Program-made: the position numbers and the translations under genes
Notes under the pieces: generated by a model
What the model was told of the DNA's origin: nothing
What the model saw: only the letters and a program-made list of their open reading frames with translations
Databases searched by the model: none
Origin: Sediminibacterium sp.
Lineage (GTDB): Bacteria; Bacteroidota; Bacteroidia; B-17B0; Aurantibacillaceae
Assembly (NCBI GenBank): GCA_030054095.1
Contig: JASGCO010000016.1
Location: 25,385 to 89,384, forward strand
DNA length: 64,000 nt
Reading direction: 5' to 3'
Shown: piece after piece, positions 8,717-17,021 of the stretch
Numbering within the stretch: the first letter of the stretch is position 1
How the letters are laid out: every line of letters starts with the position of its first letter

Positions 8717-10168
8717 TTATCCTTTAGATCTGAGTAATACCAGATAATGCCCAACATTATCATGCAGGTATTTCGAAATTCTATTGCGTTCATTCTCCTG
8801 AACCTGAACCATTTCCATTAAGTGGTCTCTGACCAGTCGGTTTCTTTTACTTTTAAAAATGAACAGGAAAATAATTATTATCAATAACATTGAGAGAAAA
8901 GTAAGTGCCACCGTAAAATACAATCGCTTCACTTTAGCCGCTGCCATTCCAATCTCTTTTTCACCTTTTACTATTTCCAGCTCGTTTCTTAAATTCTTCT
9001 CCACTAATTTTTGGGTTCTTGCCTTCATTTCTCCCTCAAGAACATACGACCCATAATTCCGTTTGTTATTTACCATATAAAAAATATCTTTTATATAGGA
9101 GTAGTCTTCAAAAGCCTTTAATGCCGATTTTTCATCGCCATATTTCTTAAAGTACTCGTATTTTAATTTATAGGTATTCATTAAGGTGATGCTATCCTTT
9201 ATAGATATACTTAGTTCTTCTGACTTAAGTATGTTTTTAAACGCGGCCTGCCGGTGGTTTAACCGTAGTTCAACAGAGGCTAATTGCAAATAACAAAGTA
9301 CCTGCTCAAACAACTCTTCCATGTCTTCAAAAAGAAGCATCGCTTTGCCATTTAATTCAATAGCTTTATTATAGTCGCCTTTTGCGGAATAAAGATTTGC
9401 AAAAGAATAATACACTCCCGCCAAAGAAGATCTATTGTTAGTATTTAAACTCATTTTTTCACATAAAGTCAGGTAATAATTCGCTCTGTTGTAATCCCGT
9501 AACGACGTATAACTTCTTCCCAACTGATCATAAATTGACGCTATAATCAAAGAGTCATGCCCCCATTCGGCATATTTCAAAGCCAGTAACTCATACATTA
9601 AAGCCTTATCAGGAAGTTGAAAATCACTGTAGCTGATACCAAGATTACCACAGGTAATTGCCATATTAGTATAATCCAGATTCTCTTTAAAATACTCTAA
9701 ATTTTCAAGATCTATACCAATCGTTCTGTTATAATTTCCCTTAATGTACTCGCAAATAGCCAGACCCGAATTACATTTTACAATGCCGAATCGGTAATTT
9801 AACTTTTCAGAAATTTCAATACCTTTATTGAAATACCACATCGCTGAATCAAAGGCCGAACTAAAATGAAAACTATATCCTTTCATTTTGTAATACGCTG
9901 TTATTGGTTTTACACATCTGCTTTTGAACGCAATCTGTTTATATTTTTGTAAAACAAGGAGAAATGAATCTTGACTTTCTCCAGTAACAGAAAACAGTCT
10001 TAGCTGCTCTTCCAATTCGTTCAGTCTGATTGAATCCTCAAATTGCAACGGCGCGTTTATAATACCAATCTCTTCTTGCCCAAATCCTTTGAACGACAGA
10101 TTACCAAATAACAGAAAAAACATCAAAATAGACCTTTCCAGCATTGTATATTTTCCCTTTCCATTCAT
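8717..10168 (-). CDS. TPR sensor histidine kinase, N-terminal part, frame broken after the H-box
   Basis: A 483-residue product with a signal peptide (LMFFLLFGNLSFKGFG then Q), an array of TPR repeats (roughly residues 60-370), a coiled segment, one membrane helix (about 418-440) and the HisKA_3 H-box ENERNRISKYLHDNVG with phospho-acceptor His469. The frame stops 14 residues later, and the rest of the kinase lies in the next frame. An ATG at 10144 is an alternative start. It follows the NarL-type regulator by 20 nt, so the pair forms one operon. Confidence 0.8.
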   Translation of the reverse strand: MNGKGKYTMLERSILMFFLLFGNLSFKGFGQEEIGIINAPLQFEDSIRLNELEEQLRLFSVTGESQDSFLLVLQKYKQIAFKSRCVKPITAYYKMKGYSFHFSSAFDSAMWYFNKGIEISEKLNYRFGIVKCNSGLAICEYIKGNYNRTIGIDLENLEYFKENLDYTNMAITCGNLGISYSDFQLPDKALMYELLALKYAEWGHDSLIIASIYDQLGRSYTSLRDYNRANYYLTLCEKMSLNTNNRSSLAGVYYSFANLYSAKGDYNKAIELNGKAMLLFEDMEELFEQVLCYLQLASVELRLNHRQAAFKNILKSEELSISIKDSITLMNTYKLKYEYFKKYGDEKSALKAFEDYSYIKDIFYMVNNKRNYGSYVLEGEMKARTQKLVEKNLRNELEIVKGEKEIGMAAAKVKRLYFTVALTFLSMLLIIIIFLFIFKSKRNRLVRDHLMEMVQVQENERNRISKYLHDNVGHYLVLLRSKG

Positions 10169-10188
10169 ATATCAGTGCATTATTGCTA

Positions 10189-10863
10189 TTATAAATTTTT
10201 AATTAAGGTAGCGTTCTCAAGGCCAAACTTCAACAAACTATTTTTTCCTAATGCTATGTTTAATTTCCGTACAATGTTATGGCGATGGTTTTCCACAGTC
10301 TTAACAGAAACAAATAAACTTTCGGCAATCTCCTTGTTAGTCATCGAATTAGCGATTAGTTTCAAAATAGCAATCTCACTTTTCGTCAGTGTTGTCAGAC
10401 GCTTCAACAATGCATCATCGGTATGAAAACCCGTTCTTCCTGCCTCGCGTAGCTTAGTCATGACAACGTCTTCAAAATAAAACTGGTTCTTCCTGACAAT
10501 ACGATCTATAACCGTGGTAATATTATCAAATGTATCTTCCTTTAATAAAAAGCCATCAGCCCCCAACGTTTTTACTTCATTAAATAATGATTTATCGTTA
10601 TAGAACGTTAAGACCAGTATTTTGGTTTGCAAGGCTTTGTTTTGCTTTATTTGTTTACAAACATACAATCCATTCTTTTCAGGCATTTCCAGATCCAGAA
10701 TAAGCAAACGGGGCTTCAATACTTCACACCACCTCAATGCTTCCTGACCATTGTTAGCTTCGGCTAAAAGATTTAATCCGGGAGTGCTGTTAATAATATT
10801 TGCCAATCCCAACCTGAATATAGGATGATCATCAGCCAAAATGATACTTATTTCTTCTTCCAT
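10189..10863 (-). CDS. NarL/LuxR-family response regulator
   Basis: A 224-residue regulator with a receiver domain (IILADDHPIFRLGL, phospho-acceptor D57 in LILDLEMPEKNG, switch residues in KILVLTFY, and K in LLKEDTF) and a LuxR-type helix-turn-helix at the C-terminus (LTKSEIAILKLIANSMTNKEIAESLFVSVKTVENHR). It is first in an operon with the TPR kinase downstream and should be its partner. Because that kinase is frame-disrupted, the regulator may depend on another kinase or on the split halves. Confidence 0.92.
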   Translation of the reverse strand: MEEEISIILADDHPIFRLGLANIINSTPGLNLLAEANNGQEALRWCEVLKPRLLILDLEMPEKNGLYVCKQIKQNKALQTKILVLTFYNDKSLFNEVKTLGADGFLLKEDTFDNITTVIDRIVRKNQFYFEDVVMTKLREAGRTGFHTDDALLKRLTTLTKSEIAILKLIANSMTNKEIAESLFVSVKTVENHRHNIVRKLNIALGKNSLLKFGLENATLIKNL

Positions 10864-11243
10864 TCATTATAATATTAAGCCATTCAGCGTTTACCTTAAC
10901 TAAATTAGAACATCCTTCTTTACTTGCAAATCATATTTCTGTTGAAAAATACAATTTACGTATAGTTAAATAGTTATTTTATTAAAAAAATAGATGTTAC
11001 CACCTAAAAAAGGGCGAGTTGTCTCTATTAATTTTGCGATGCATGTATTAACGATGATTTATGTTTGTTCATTCTGACTAGAGATAGGAATCACCTCTCT
11101 GACAAAGGAAAGATCCCCCTGAACAACATCGTCGCTAAATACACAAACTATACGCTCTTCAGAAAAAAGCACTCTCTAAGCATAACTGGGGGGCAATTAG
11201 TTTCAGGGGAATAACAACAAAAAACTTTATTAAATTAATAAGT
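10864..11243. other. Intergenic region between the NarL regulator and the stand-alone LytTR gene
   Basis: This 380-nt stretch has no coding frame I can support. A -7 element, TAATTTTG, lies at 11029-11036 on the plus strand and would give the LytTR gene a leader of about 200 nt. Within that leader AGAGATAGG and CCTCTCT (about 11081-11101) can form a small bulged hairpin. Whether the leader carries a regulatory RNA is open. Confidence 0.4.
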
Positions 11244-11573
11244 ATGTCGCTGCTTCATAAATACAGGATTCTATTTGTAAAAGACAAAAAAGATTTTAAA
11301 CGTATCAGGTTAGATGATGTATTGTACATTAAACACGGTGAAAGAACCCTAATTTTCATGAACAATGAGCAAGTTATAGAAACCTGTTACACACTCCGCT
11401 CTCTCGAATTTAAACTTGACACCAGATTTGTAAGAATCAATCACAGCACTATCGTTAACATTAGTCGGATGGACTATATACACAAAAATAACGTCATTAT
11501 AGATGGTGCTAAACTGGAACTAAGCATGAGCGGAAAAACAAATCTGCTCAAAAAAATACATGTATTGGGCTAA
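11244..11573 (+). CDS. Stand-alone LytTR DNA-binding protein
   Basis: A 109-residue protein that is almost entirely a LytTR domain (KRIRLDDVLYIKHGERTLIF, then RFVRINHSTIVNISRMDYI). It lacks a receiver domain, so it is not controlled by phosphorylation in the usual way. Small LytTR proteins of this kind are often partnered with membrane proteins or act as accessory regulators. Here the neighbours are unrelated and it stands alone after a long leader. Confidence 0.85.
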   Translation: MSLLHKYRILFVKDKKDFKRIRLDDVLYIKHGERTLIFMNNEQVIETCYTLRSLEFKLDTRFVRINHSTIVNISRMDYIHKNNVIIDGAKLELSMSGKTNLLKKIHVLG

Positions 11574-11643
11574 TCTTTCCCTGCTCTATCTGTTTAAATT
11601 CGTTTCGTCCAACTTTCATCAGGATTCTTTTCCGGAATGCTTG

Positions 11644-12726
11644 TTACAATCGTCTGAACAAACCTTTGATATAATCCAGTGTGGCAATTTCTTTATAATT
11701 ATCGCCAAAGGCATGATTCCACATAAAAGGCAGATTGTAACTCACTGTTGCCATTTTGGTAATGGTGTCCTCATTCCAGTCTTTACTAAGGTTTTGAGGT
11801 AATTCAATTTTATGCGTCTCCAGCATTTCCATAAACTCGCTGTGTCCTTTTTTGTATATATCGCCCAAATGCTGAAAAATTACACAATTAGCGTAACAAT
11901 GGCGGGTTCCATGTATTTTTGACAGGCCGTAGCTAAGGGCATGACACACACCCACTTCGCTGTATGTTAAACTCAATCCACCCATTAAAGAGGCCACCAT
12001 CAGCTTATCATCATTCTCAGGCGTTTGACCCGAAGACGATCCCAGATAAACTTCGCGGCATAATTTTAATGCCTGTTCTCCGTAAGCCAGACTAAACGCG
12101 TTATTACGTATGCCTGATTCGGACTCAATGCAGTGAATATACGTATCCATACCGGTATAAAACCACCAGTCGCGCGGAACAGAAGCAATCAGTTCCGGAT
12201 CCAGTATTACCTGATTAAACACTGTCCAGTCGCATTTTAAACCCAATTTCTTTTCAGGCCCGGTTAATACCGCTGTCATACTTACCTCTGCACCAGTTCC
12301 ACTAATGGTTGGAACTCCCAAGTGGTAAATGCCTGGTTTTTTAATCAGATTCAACCCCTGGTACAAGGTAGAAGATCCTTCATTGGTTAGCATGAGGGAA
12401 AGTGCCTTGGCTATATCCATAATGCTACCTCCTCCAATGCCTATTACACCACTTGGCAATCCCTTTTTCGCTAATATCTCATCCCGCAGGGTATCAATTT
12501 GTTCTGTGGTCGGTTCATGTGGATCTACATCTATATAATAAACCAAATCCTCCGGCAGATTCTGCAATTTCTGATTAAGAGGTTTATCTTTAAAATACTG
12601 ATCTACTACATATACAAAATAATTGTTGTTTTCAGTCCTTACAGGAGCAACCGTTTCACCTAATTGCGCAAAAGCACCGCGGCCATACGTTACCTTATCT
12701 ATGTTTTTAAAATTTTTATGTGTCAT
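11644..12726 (-). CDS. Iron-containing alcohol dehydrogenase, KdnB-like
   Basis: A 360-residue member of the Fe-dependent alcohol dehydrogenase family. The N-terminus VTYGRGAF and the NAD-binding loop GIGGGSIMDIAKA are visible, as are GVPTISGTGAEVS and the metal-ligand region (GMDTYIHCIES and, further on, CHALSYGLSKIHGTRH). The overall pattern matches KdnB, which oxidises C8 of Kdo on the way to 8-amino-Kdo in lipopolysaccharide. The partner aminotransferase KdnA is not in this window, so the specific role is tentative. The gene is transcribed after the DCC-family gene, 16 nt away. Confidence 0.75.
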   Translation of the reverse strand: MTHKNFKNIDKVTYGRGAFAQLGETVAPVRTENNNYFVYVVDQYFKDKPLNQKLQNLPEDLVYYIDVDPHEPTTEQIDTLRDEILAKKGLPSGVIGIGGGSIMDIAKALSLMLTNEGSSTLYQGLNLIKKPGIYHLGVPTISGTGAEVSMTAVLTGPEKKLGLKCDWTVFNQVILDPELIASVPRDWWFYTGMDTYIHCIESESGIRNNAFSLAYGEQALKLCREVYLGSSSGQTPENDDKLMVASLMGGLSLTYSEVGVCHALSYGLSKIHGTRHCYANCVIFQHLGDIYKKGHSEFMEMLETHKIELPQNLSKDWNEDTITKMATVSYNLPFMWNHAFGDNYKEIATLDYIKGLFRRL

Positions 12727-12742
12727 AATACTATGATTAAAA

Positions 12743-13165
12743 TTAGAGGTCTAAAAAACGTTGCTTGTCTTCCTGTTTTAATAACGCGCAATGCTCCACT
12801 CGTCCAAACCATTTCATTCGCCGTTTCGCAATCCAATCGTACACCCAGTTACGCATAAATGGCGGAAACACAATAAACACCGCCATCACAGGCCATATTC
12901 CTTTCATGTAGGTTGTAATCCTCAATATCGCGCAGGTTTTTACAAAAGCCTGATTATTGCGAATCAACACAAGACTATCCATTTTCGCGGGATCAATCTC
13001 AAAATAATTCAACAGACTTTTTCCCGTTTCCGATTGAAGAGAGGCGAATTTCAGCGCTTTTTTCCGTTCCCGTTTTAAATAAAACTGTATGCTAAGGTTG
13101 CAAAATCCACATTCTCCGTCGAATAATAAAATGGGTTGCAATTTAAGTATATCGTTTACTTCCAT
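12743..13165 (-). CDS. DCC-family thiol-disulfide oxidoreductase-like protein (DUF393)
   Basis: A 140-residue protein with the family signature LLFDGECGFCN, giving the CxxC pair Cys19/Cys22 in a thioredoxin-like fold. A hydrophobic stretch (MAVFIVFPPFMRNWVYDWIA) and a second conserved tail (KRRMKWFG) follow. It presumably acts in thiol-disulfide exchange, but no substrate is known. Its ATG shares one base with the stop codon of the cytochrome/propeller lipoprotein gene, so the two are coupled. Confidence 0.85.
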   Translation of the reverse strand: MEVNDILKLQPILLFDGECGFCNLSIQFYLKRERKKALKFASLQSETGKSLLNYFEIDPAKMDSLVLIRNNQAFVKTCAILRITTYMKGIWPVMAVFIVFPPFMRNWVYDWIAKRRMKWFGRVEHCALLKQEDKQRFLDL

Positions 13166-14625
13166 CAGGGACGCAAATATATATAATAAGGATCAACCGA
13201 CAATTCAACCCGTCGTTTTTGCTCGGTAAAAGTGCCTATATCGATAAAGCTTAAAAAGCCATTTCGCCCACCACATATACTGCTATGATGCGGCGCGGGG
13301 CCCTGAACCAGCAGATTACGGCTTACCACATACACCAGATTAGCAGCTGGTTCGATGGCAAAACCATGTGGCTGAAAACCGGCTTTTGCCGTTTCAACAG
13401 CGTAGGTTGACAGATCTACCCGTTGCAACAATCCATGTGCACCAGCAACGGTAGCTGAATCGTAAGGGCAAGAGATGTACACTTTATTTTGATAGGTTAC
13501 CATTTCCTGAGGATAAATGGCCAGAGGAACAACCTGAGTCACCGAATTCTGTGCAATACTAAACACCCGTAGTTCGTTAGATTTCTGACAGGTAATTAAA
13601 AGATCCTGCTGGTTCGGCGCCAGTAAAATCTCATGTGCGTCTAGTTTGGGAGTTGGATTAGGTGGTACACCATTTTCAAGTGAAAGGGTTAAAGGATTAG
13701 AAAAGGCCGTATCGCTGGCATAAATATAGTTCCCAATCTGTCTGGTAACGTAAACTTTATCTTCGGCTGCATTTAAACAAATACCGTGCGGCACAGAAAA
13801 TCCGCCTTGCACTCTTATACACTTTAACTGCTCAAGATCGACAACAGCAACTTGTCCATTAGCGTTGTACGATACACAAAACGCTTTTTTTCCATCACTG
13901 GTTATAATAAACGTATTCCAGTCCTTATTAATGGTATTGGCCGGCTGCCCCGGCATAAACAGGTTCGATTGCCCTACCAACGCATCATCGCTGCAACGAA
14001 ATTTTTGTATGATGGAATTATTAAGGAATACGACATACCAATATTGACCATCGGGCGATACTTTTATGGAGTGCGGCGATTCAATCACCGATGGGTTATT
14101 TCCAACCTCTATGTAACGCATGGGCAAACGGGTTGATGCATCTATAACCGTTACCACATCGCATCCCTGATTAACCGCGTATAACTTACGCCGGTTAGCG
14201 GGACCCGAAAATTTAACCTCCCCATTTACATCAGGCGCTCCATGATCTATCCAGTTTTTTAATAGTTCTAGTTCCGATCGGGATAATGGTTCACGATTAA
14301 GTGGCATGGTGGGGACATTGGTACTCCCCAAATCGGGATATATGTTACAAAATGTAAACAGGGTCGAAAATTTTGACTGATATGGAATAACTACTGCCCC
14401 GCTTTTACTGCCCTGAAACATGGCCGACCACGAACTTAGATTTAATCCACCAGCGGCTTCATAACTTACCGCATTATGGCAACCCGATGTCGCGCAGCGG
14501 TTAATGATAATACGGCTTATATCCGGAGGATAATCCCCTTCCGATACACGCCCCTTGTCTTTTCTGCATGACAGAAAAAGTAATAAAACAATTCCTGAAA
14601 ATATACCAGCTATTTTAAACCTCAC
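13165..14625 (-). CDS. Lipoprotein with c-type haem motif and YncE-like beta-propeller
   Basis: A 486-residue lipoprotein (LFLSC, Cys20). Residues 44-50 read CATSGCH, a CX4CH haem-binding motif seen in cytochrome domains of this family, with a possible distal Met in VPTMPLNREPLS. From about residue 145 on there are YVTN/YncE-like propeller blades (TVIDASTRLPMRYIEVG, KVYVTRQIGNYIYAS, NLVYVVSRNLL). It should be an outer-membrane- or periplasm-facing redox or binding protein. Its stop overlaps the DCC gene start, and its start overlaps the end of the FG-GAP protein gene by 4 nt, so three genes are linked. Confidence 0.75.
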   Translation of the reverse strand: MRFKIAGIFSGIVLLLFLSCRKDKGRVSEGDYPPDISRIIINRCATSGCHNAVSYEAAGGLNLSSWSAMFQGSKSGAVVIPYQSKFSTLFTFCNIYPDLGSTNVPTMPLNREPLSRSELELLKNWIDHGAPDVNGEVKFSGPANRRKLYAVNQGCDVVTVIDASTRLPMRYIEVGNNPSVIESPHSIKVSPDGQYWYVVFLNNSIIQKFRCSDDALVGQSNLFMPGQPANTINKDWNTFIITSDGKKAFCVSYNANGQVAVVDLEQLKCIRVQGGFSVPHGICLNAAEDKVYVTRQIGNYIYASDTAFSNPLTLSLENGVPPNPTPKLDAHEILLAPNQQDLLITCQKSNELRVFSIAQNSVTQVVPLAIYPQEMVTYQNKVYISCPYDSATVAGAHGLLQRVDLSTYAVETAKAGFQPHGFAIEPAANLVYVVSRNLLVQGPAPHHSSICGGRNGFLSFIDIGTFTEQKRRVELSVDPYYIYLRP

Positions 14626-16868
14626 TTTTGTAAAATCACTTTATGCGTTTGTTGGTATAACTGCCCCGATAAAGCAGCCTTTACGTTTAGCAAATACAAA
14701 CCGGCAGAATTACTACCAAGATCAATTTCTGTTGTTCTATCAGGAAGCTCATAAACTGCCATTATCTGCCCTAAAGGGTTCAATAACTCTGCATAGGCTT
14801 TCCCCGATAATTCTTCAGGCACCGTAACAACTAATACACCGTTGGAAGGATTAGGGAAGATGTTTGAAAACTGACCGGAACTTAGCATTAGTTCATTAAG
14901 GCCGATAACCGATTTTTTTGAAGAAAAGTAACTGATGCCTCCTGAAAAATTCCCGAGCACCAAATCCCTTTTCCCATCTCCATCAATGTCTTCGTACAAT
15001 GGTGTTGCCTGCTCTCCTTCATTAATCCCGTTAAGATCAGAAGCTAGTAATGTCACAGCAGAAAGGTTTGATGACACCGTGTAATGAAATAAACGCCCTT
15101 CCACATTTCCAAGCAATAACTTTAACTGTCCGTTCTCGCGGTAAAAAAACGGAGCGGCGTAACCTTCGTTAAGGTATTTAAGAACGGAGCCTTCTATATC
15201 AATGCCACCAAATGTATTGGTAACCAGCGAAAATGAGGGTGCTGTAATAGTACCTGTATTACGGTAATAGGCAATATTTCCATTCCGCATACCTATCATC
15301 ACATCCAGTTTACCATCCATATCCATATCTATTAATTGCGGATATCCCTCACTGGAAAATGTTGTCAGGTTAAAAGGGTTAATTTTTATGATAGAAAAAT
15401 TGCAGGTAGCTCCGGCACCAGCTGTATTTTCGACCCAATGCAGGGTACCATAATTATCACAATATAAAATATCGACATCTCCGTCGCCATCCACATCACC
15501 GGTAGTAGGCGAAATAGTCAGGTGATTTTTTACACTTAATCCGGCATAATCTCTGGTAACCAATGAAAAAACAGGCTGCGAAAGTGTACCAATATTACGG
15601 TACAGGGCCAATTGCGCTTTGGTGCCATTGGTAAGATAATACCCGTTATTTCCGATCAGTAAATCTTTACGTCCATCGTTATCGTAATCAATATAGGTGG
15701 GATTTACGCCCTGACCCAGATCTATCATTTCATCCTGAAACAAATTATCTTTCACAAACTGAAAATCAGGATTCGAAAGTGTTCCGTTGTTACGGTAATA
15801 CCATACACTTTTAAAATTGATCCCATTCGTATTTGGTGCTGCAATCAGATCTTTGAGGTTATCGCCATCCACATCCAGACTGTAAGCGCAGGGGAACGTG
15901 TTAAACCGTATTCGTTGCGTATTGTTTTTACTCGGATAATTGGGGAACATCCGCGTGGTATCCGTTAAATGAGCGCTGGCATTGCTCCCTGTATTTTCAG
16001 CATAAATAATACTGTTACAGCTAATATCACCAAGAATCAAATCCTGATCGCCGTCGTTATTACGATCAAAACACATCAGGCATGAGCCAGCATGTAACGT
16101 TTTGTTTAATGGTTCCATCGCTTGACCAGGCGACTTGGCCGGACACTGATCAAACTGCATTACACAATTATTTTCGCTGATACGGCCCCAGCAACTGTTT
16201 ACCAAATGGTACACCAGACTATCGGAATGTCCGTAAAGTTCCTTACTTTGATTCTGATGATACTCAATCATTATCCCGTTTTGGGAAAACGTAAGCACAT
16301 CCTGATCTCCGTCTCCATCAATGTCGGCAATAGCCGGAATAGAAACAGAACTTACCAGTAAATTCGCTTTTGAATTTGGGTTAGGTGGATTATAAACACT
16401 TTGTAGTTGTACATTTACCAGTGAAAATGTTAATCCTGCCTGAGGCGTGGAAATATTCTTGTACACCTGAACGCCTCCAAAGTACGATGCGAAAATATCC
16501 TGCTTTCCGTCGCCATTATAGTCTTTCAGAATGGCCCAGTTATCCACTTTCGGAAAACGATAATTTAATTCAGGGGCGCTTTCGTAAACGATCTGTCCGG
16601 CCGTTCCACGCTTCAGAAAACAACGGAAACGGCCATAGGCGTTATTCGTTGTTTTATCATAGGCTACCACATCGTTTTTCCCGTCAAGATCCAGATCTAT
16701 ATTTGAAAAATTACAAAAATTTAGTCCCCCTGCCAGTGGCATTTTAAGTAATTTTCCGTTTTCATAAACACTAAATGTATCACGTCCTACAGATAGCTGG
16801 GCGTTAAAAGACAGAAATAGTCCAGCGCAGAAAAAAAATAATAAAATGTAACGCATAGTTATATTCAA
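14622..16868 (-). CDS. FG-GAP/VCBS-repeat protein with T9SS type A sorting domain
   Basis: A 748-residue secreted protein. It has a signal peptide (YILLFFFCAGLFLSFNA then Q) and many calcium-binding FG-GAP/VCBS motifs of the form DxDGDGxxD (for example DLDLDGKNDVVAYD, DIDGDGDQDVLTF, DVDGDGDVDILY, DMDMDGKLDVMIG), which build a propeller. The last ~80 residues (FPNPSNGVLVV ... GLYLLNVKAALSG) are a T9SS type A sorting domain, so it should be exported and anchored or released at the surface. It starts an operon with the cytochrome lipoprotein and DCC genes. Confidence 0.88.
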   Translation of the reverse strand: MNITMRYILLFFFCAGLFLSFNAQLSVGRDTFSVYENGKLLKMPLAGGLNFCNFSNIDLDLDGKNDVVAYDKTTNNAYGRFRCFLKRGTAGQIVYESAPELNYRFPKVDNWAILKDYNGDGKQDIFASYFGGVQVYKNISTPQAGLTFSLVNVQLQSVYNPPNPNSKANLLVSSVSIPAIADIDGDGDQDVLTFSQNGIMIEYHQNQSKELYGHSDSLVYHLVNSCWGRISENNCVMQFDQCPAKSPGQAMEPLNKTLHAGSCLMCFDRNNDGDQDLILGDISCNSIIYAENTGSNASAHLTDTTRMFPNYPSKNNTQRIRFNTFPCAYSLDVDGDNLKDLIAAPNTNGINFKSVWYYRNNGTLSNPDFQFVKDNLFQDEMIDLGQGVNPTYIDYDNDGRKDLLIGNNGYYLTNGTKAQLALYRNIGTLSQPVFSLVTRDYAGLSVKNHLTISPTTGDVDGDGDVDILYCDNYGTLHWVENTAGAGATCNFSIIKINPFNLTTFSSEGYPQLIDMDMDGKLDVMIGMRNGNIAYYRNTGTITAPSFSLVTNTFGGIDIEGSVLKYLNEGYAAPFFYRENGQLKLLLGNVEGRLFHYTVSSNLSAVTLLASDLNGINEGEQATPLYEDIDGDGKRDLVLGNFSGGISYFSSKKSVIGLNELMLSSGQFSNIFPNPSNGVLVVTVPEELSGKAYAELLNPLGQIMAVYELPDRTTEIDLGSNSAGLYLLNVKAALSGQLYQQTHKVILQK

Positions 16869-16920
16869 ATATACAAACTAATACCCCCGTAGCGAAACAC
16901 AACACCGATAAATGGTGCTT

Positions 16921-16928
16921 TAACTTTG
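16921..16928 (+). promoter_or_regulatory. -7 promoter element of the PKD/type B cargo gene
   Basis: TAACTTTG, a full match to TAnnTTTG. It lies in the 150-nt divergent gap before the gliding-associated cargo gene and argues against a translation start within it at 16926. Confidence 0.55.
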
Positions 16929-17021
16929 TTAAAAATTACACGAAACGCCATCTGGACATTCTTTTTATATGCGTGTTTTAACAGTCTCCGATTCACTTTT
17001 TCCTTATCTTTAAGTTTTAAG

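Noticed and set aside
8711..8718. A7 run in the split kinase as the cause of the frameshift
   Set aside because: The stop codon of the first frame comes before most of the run, so changing its length cannot join the H-box to the ATPase domain.
16926..17021. TTG at 16926 as the start of the PKD cargo protein
   Set aside because: It overlaps a full -7 promoter match, and the residues it adds are not a signal peptide; TTG 17022 gives a better one.
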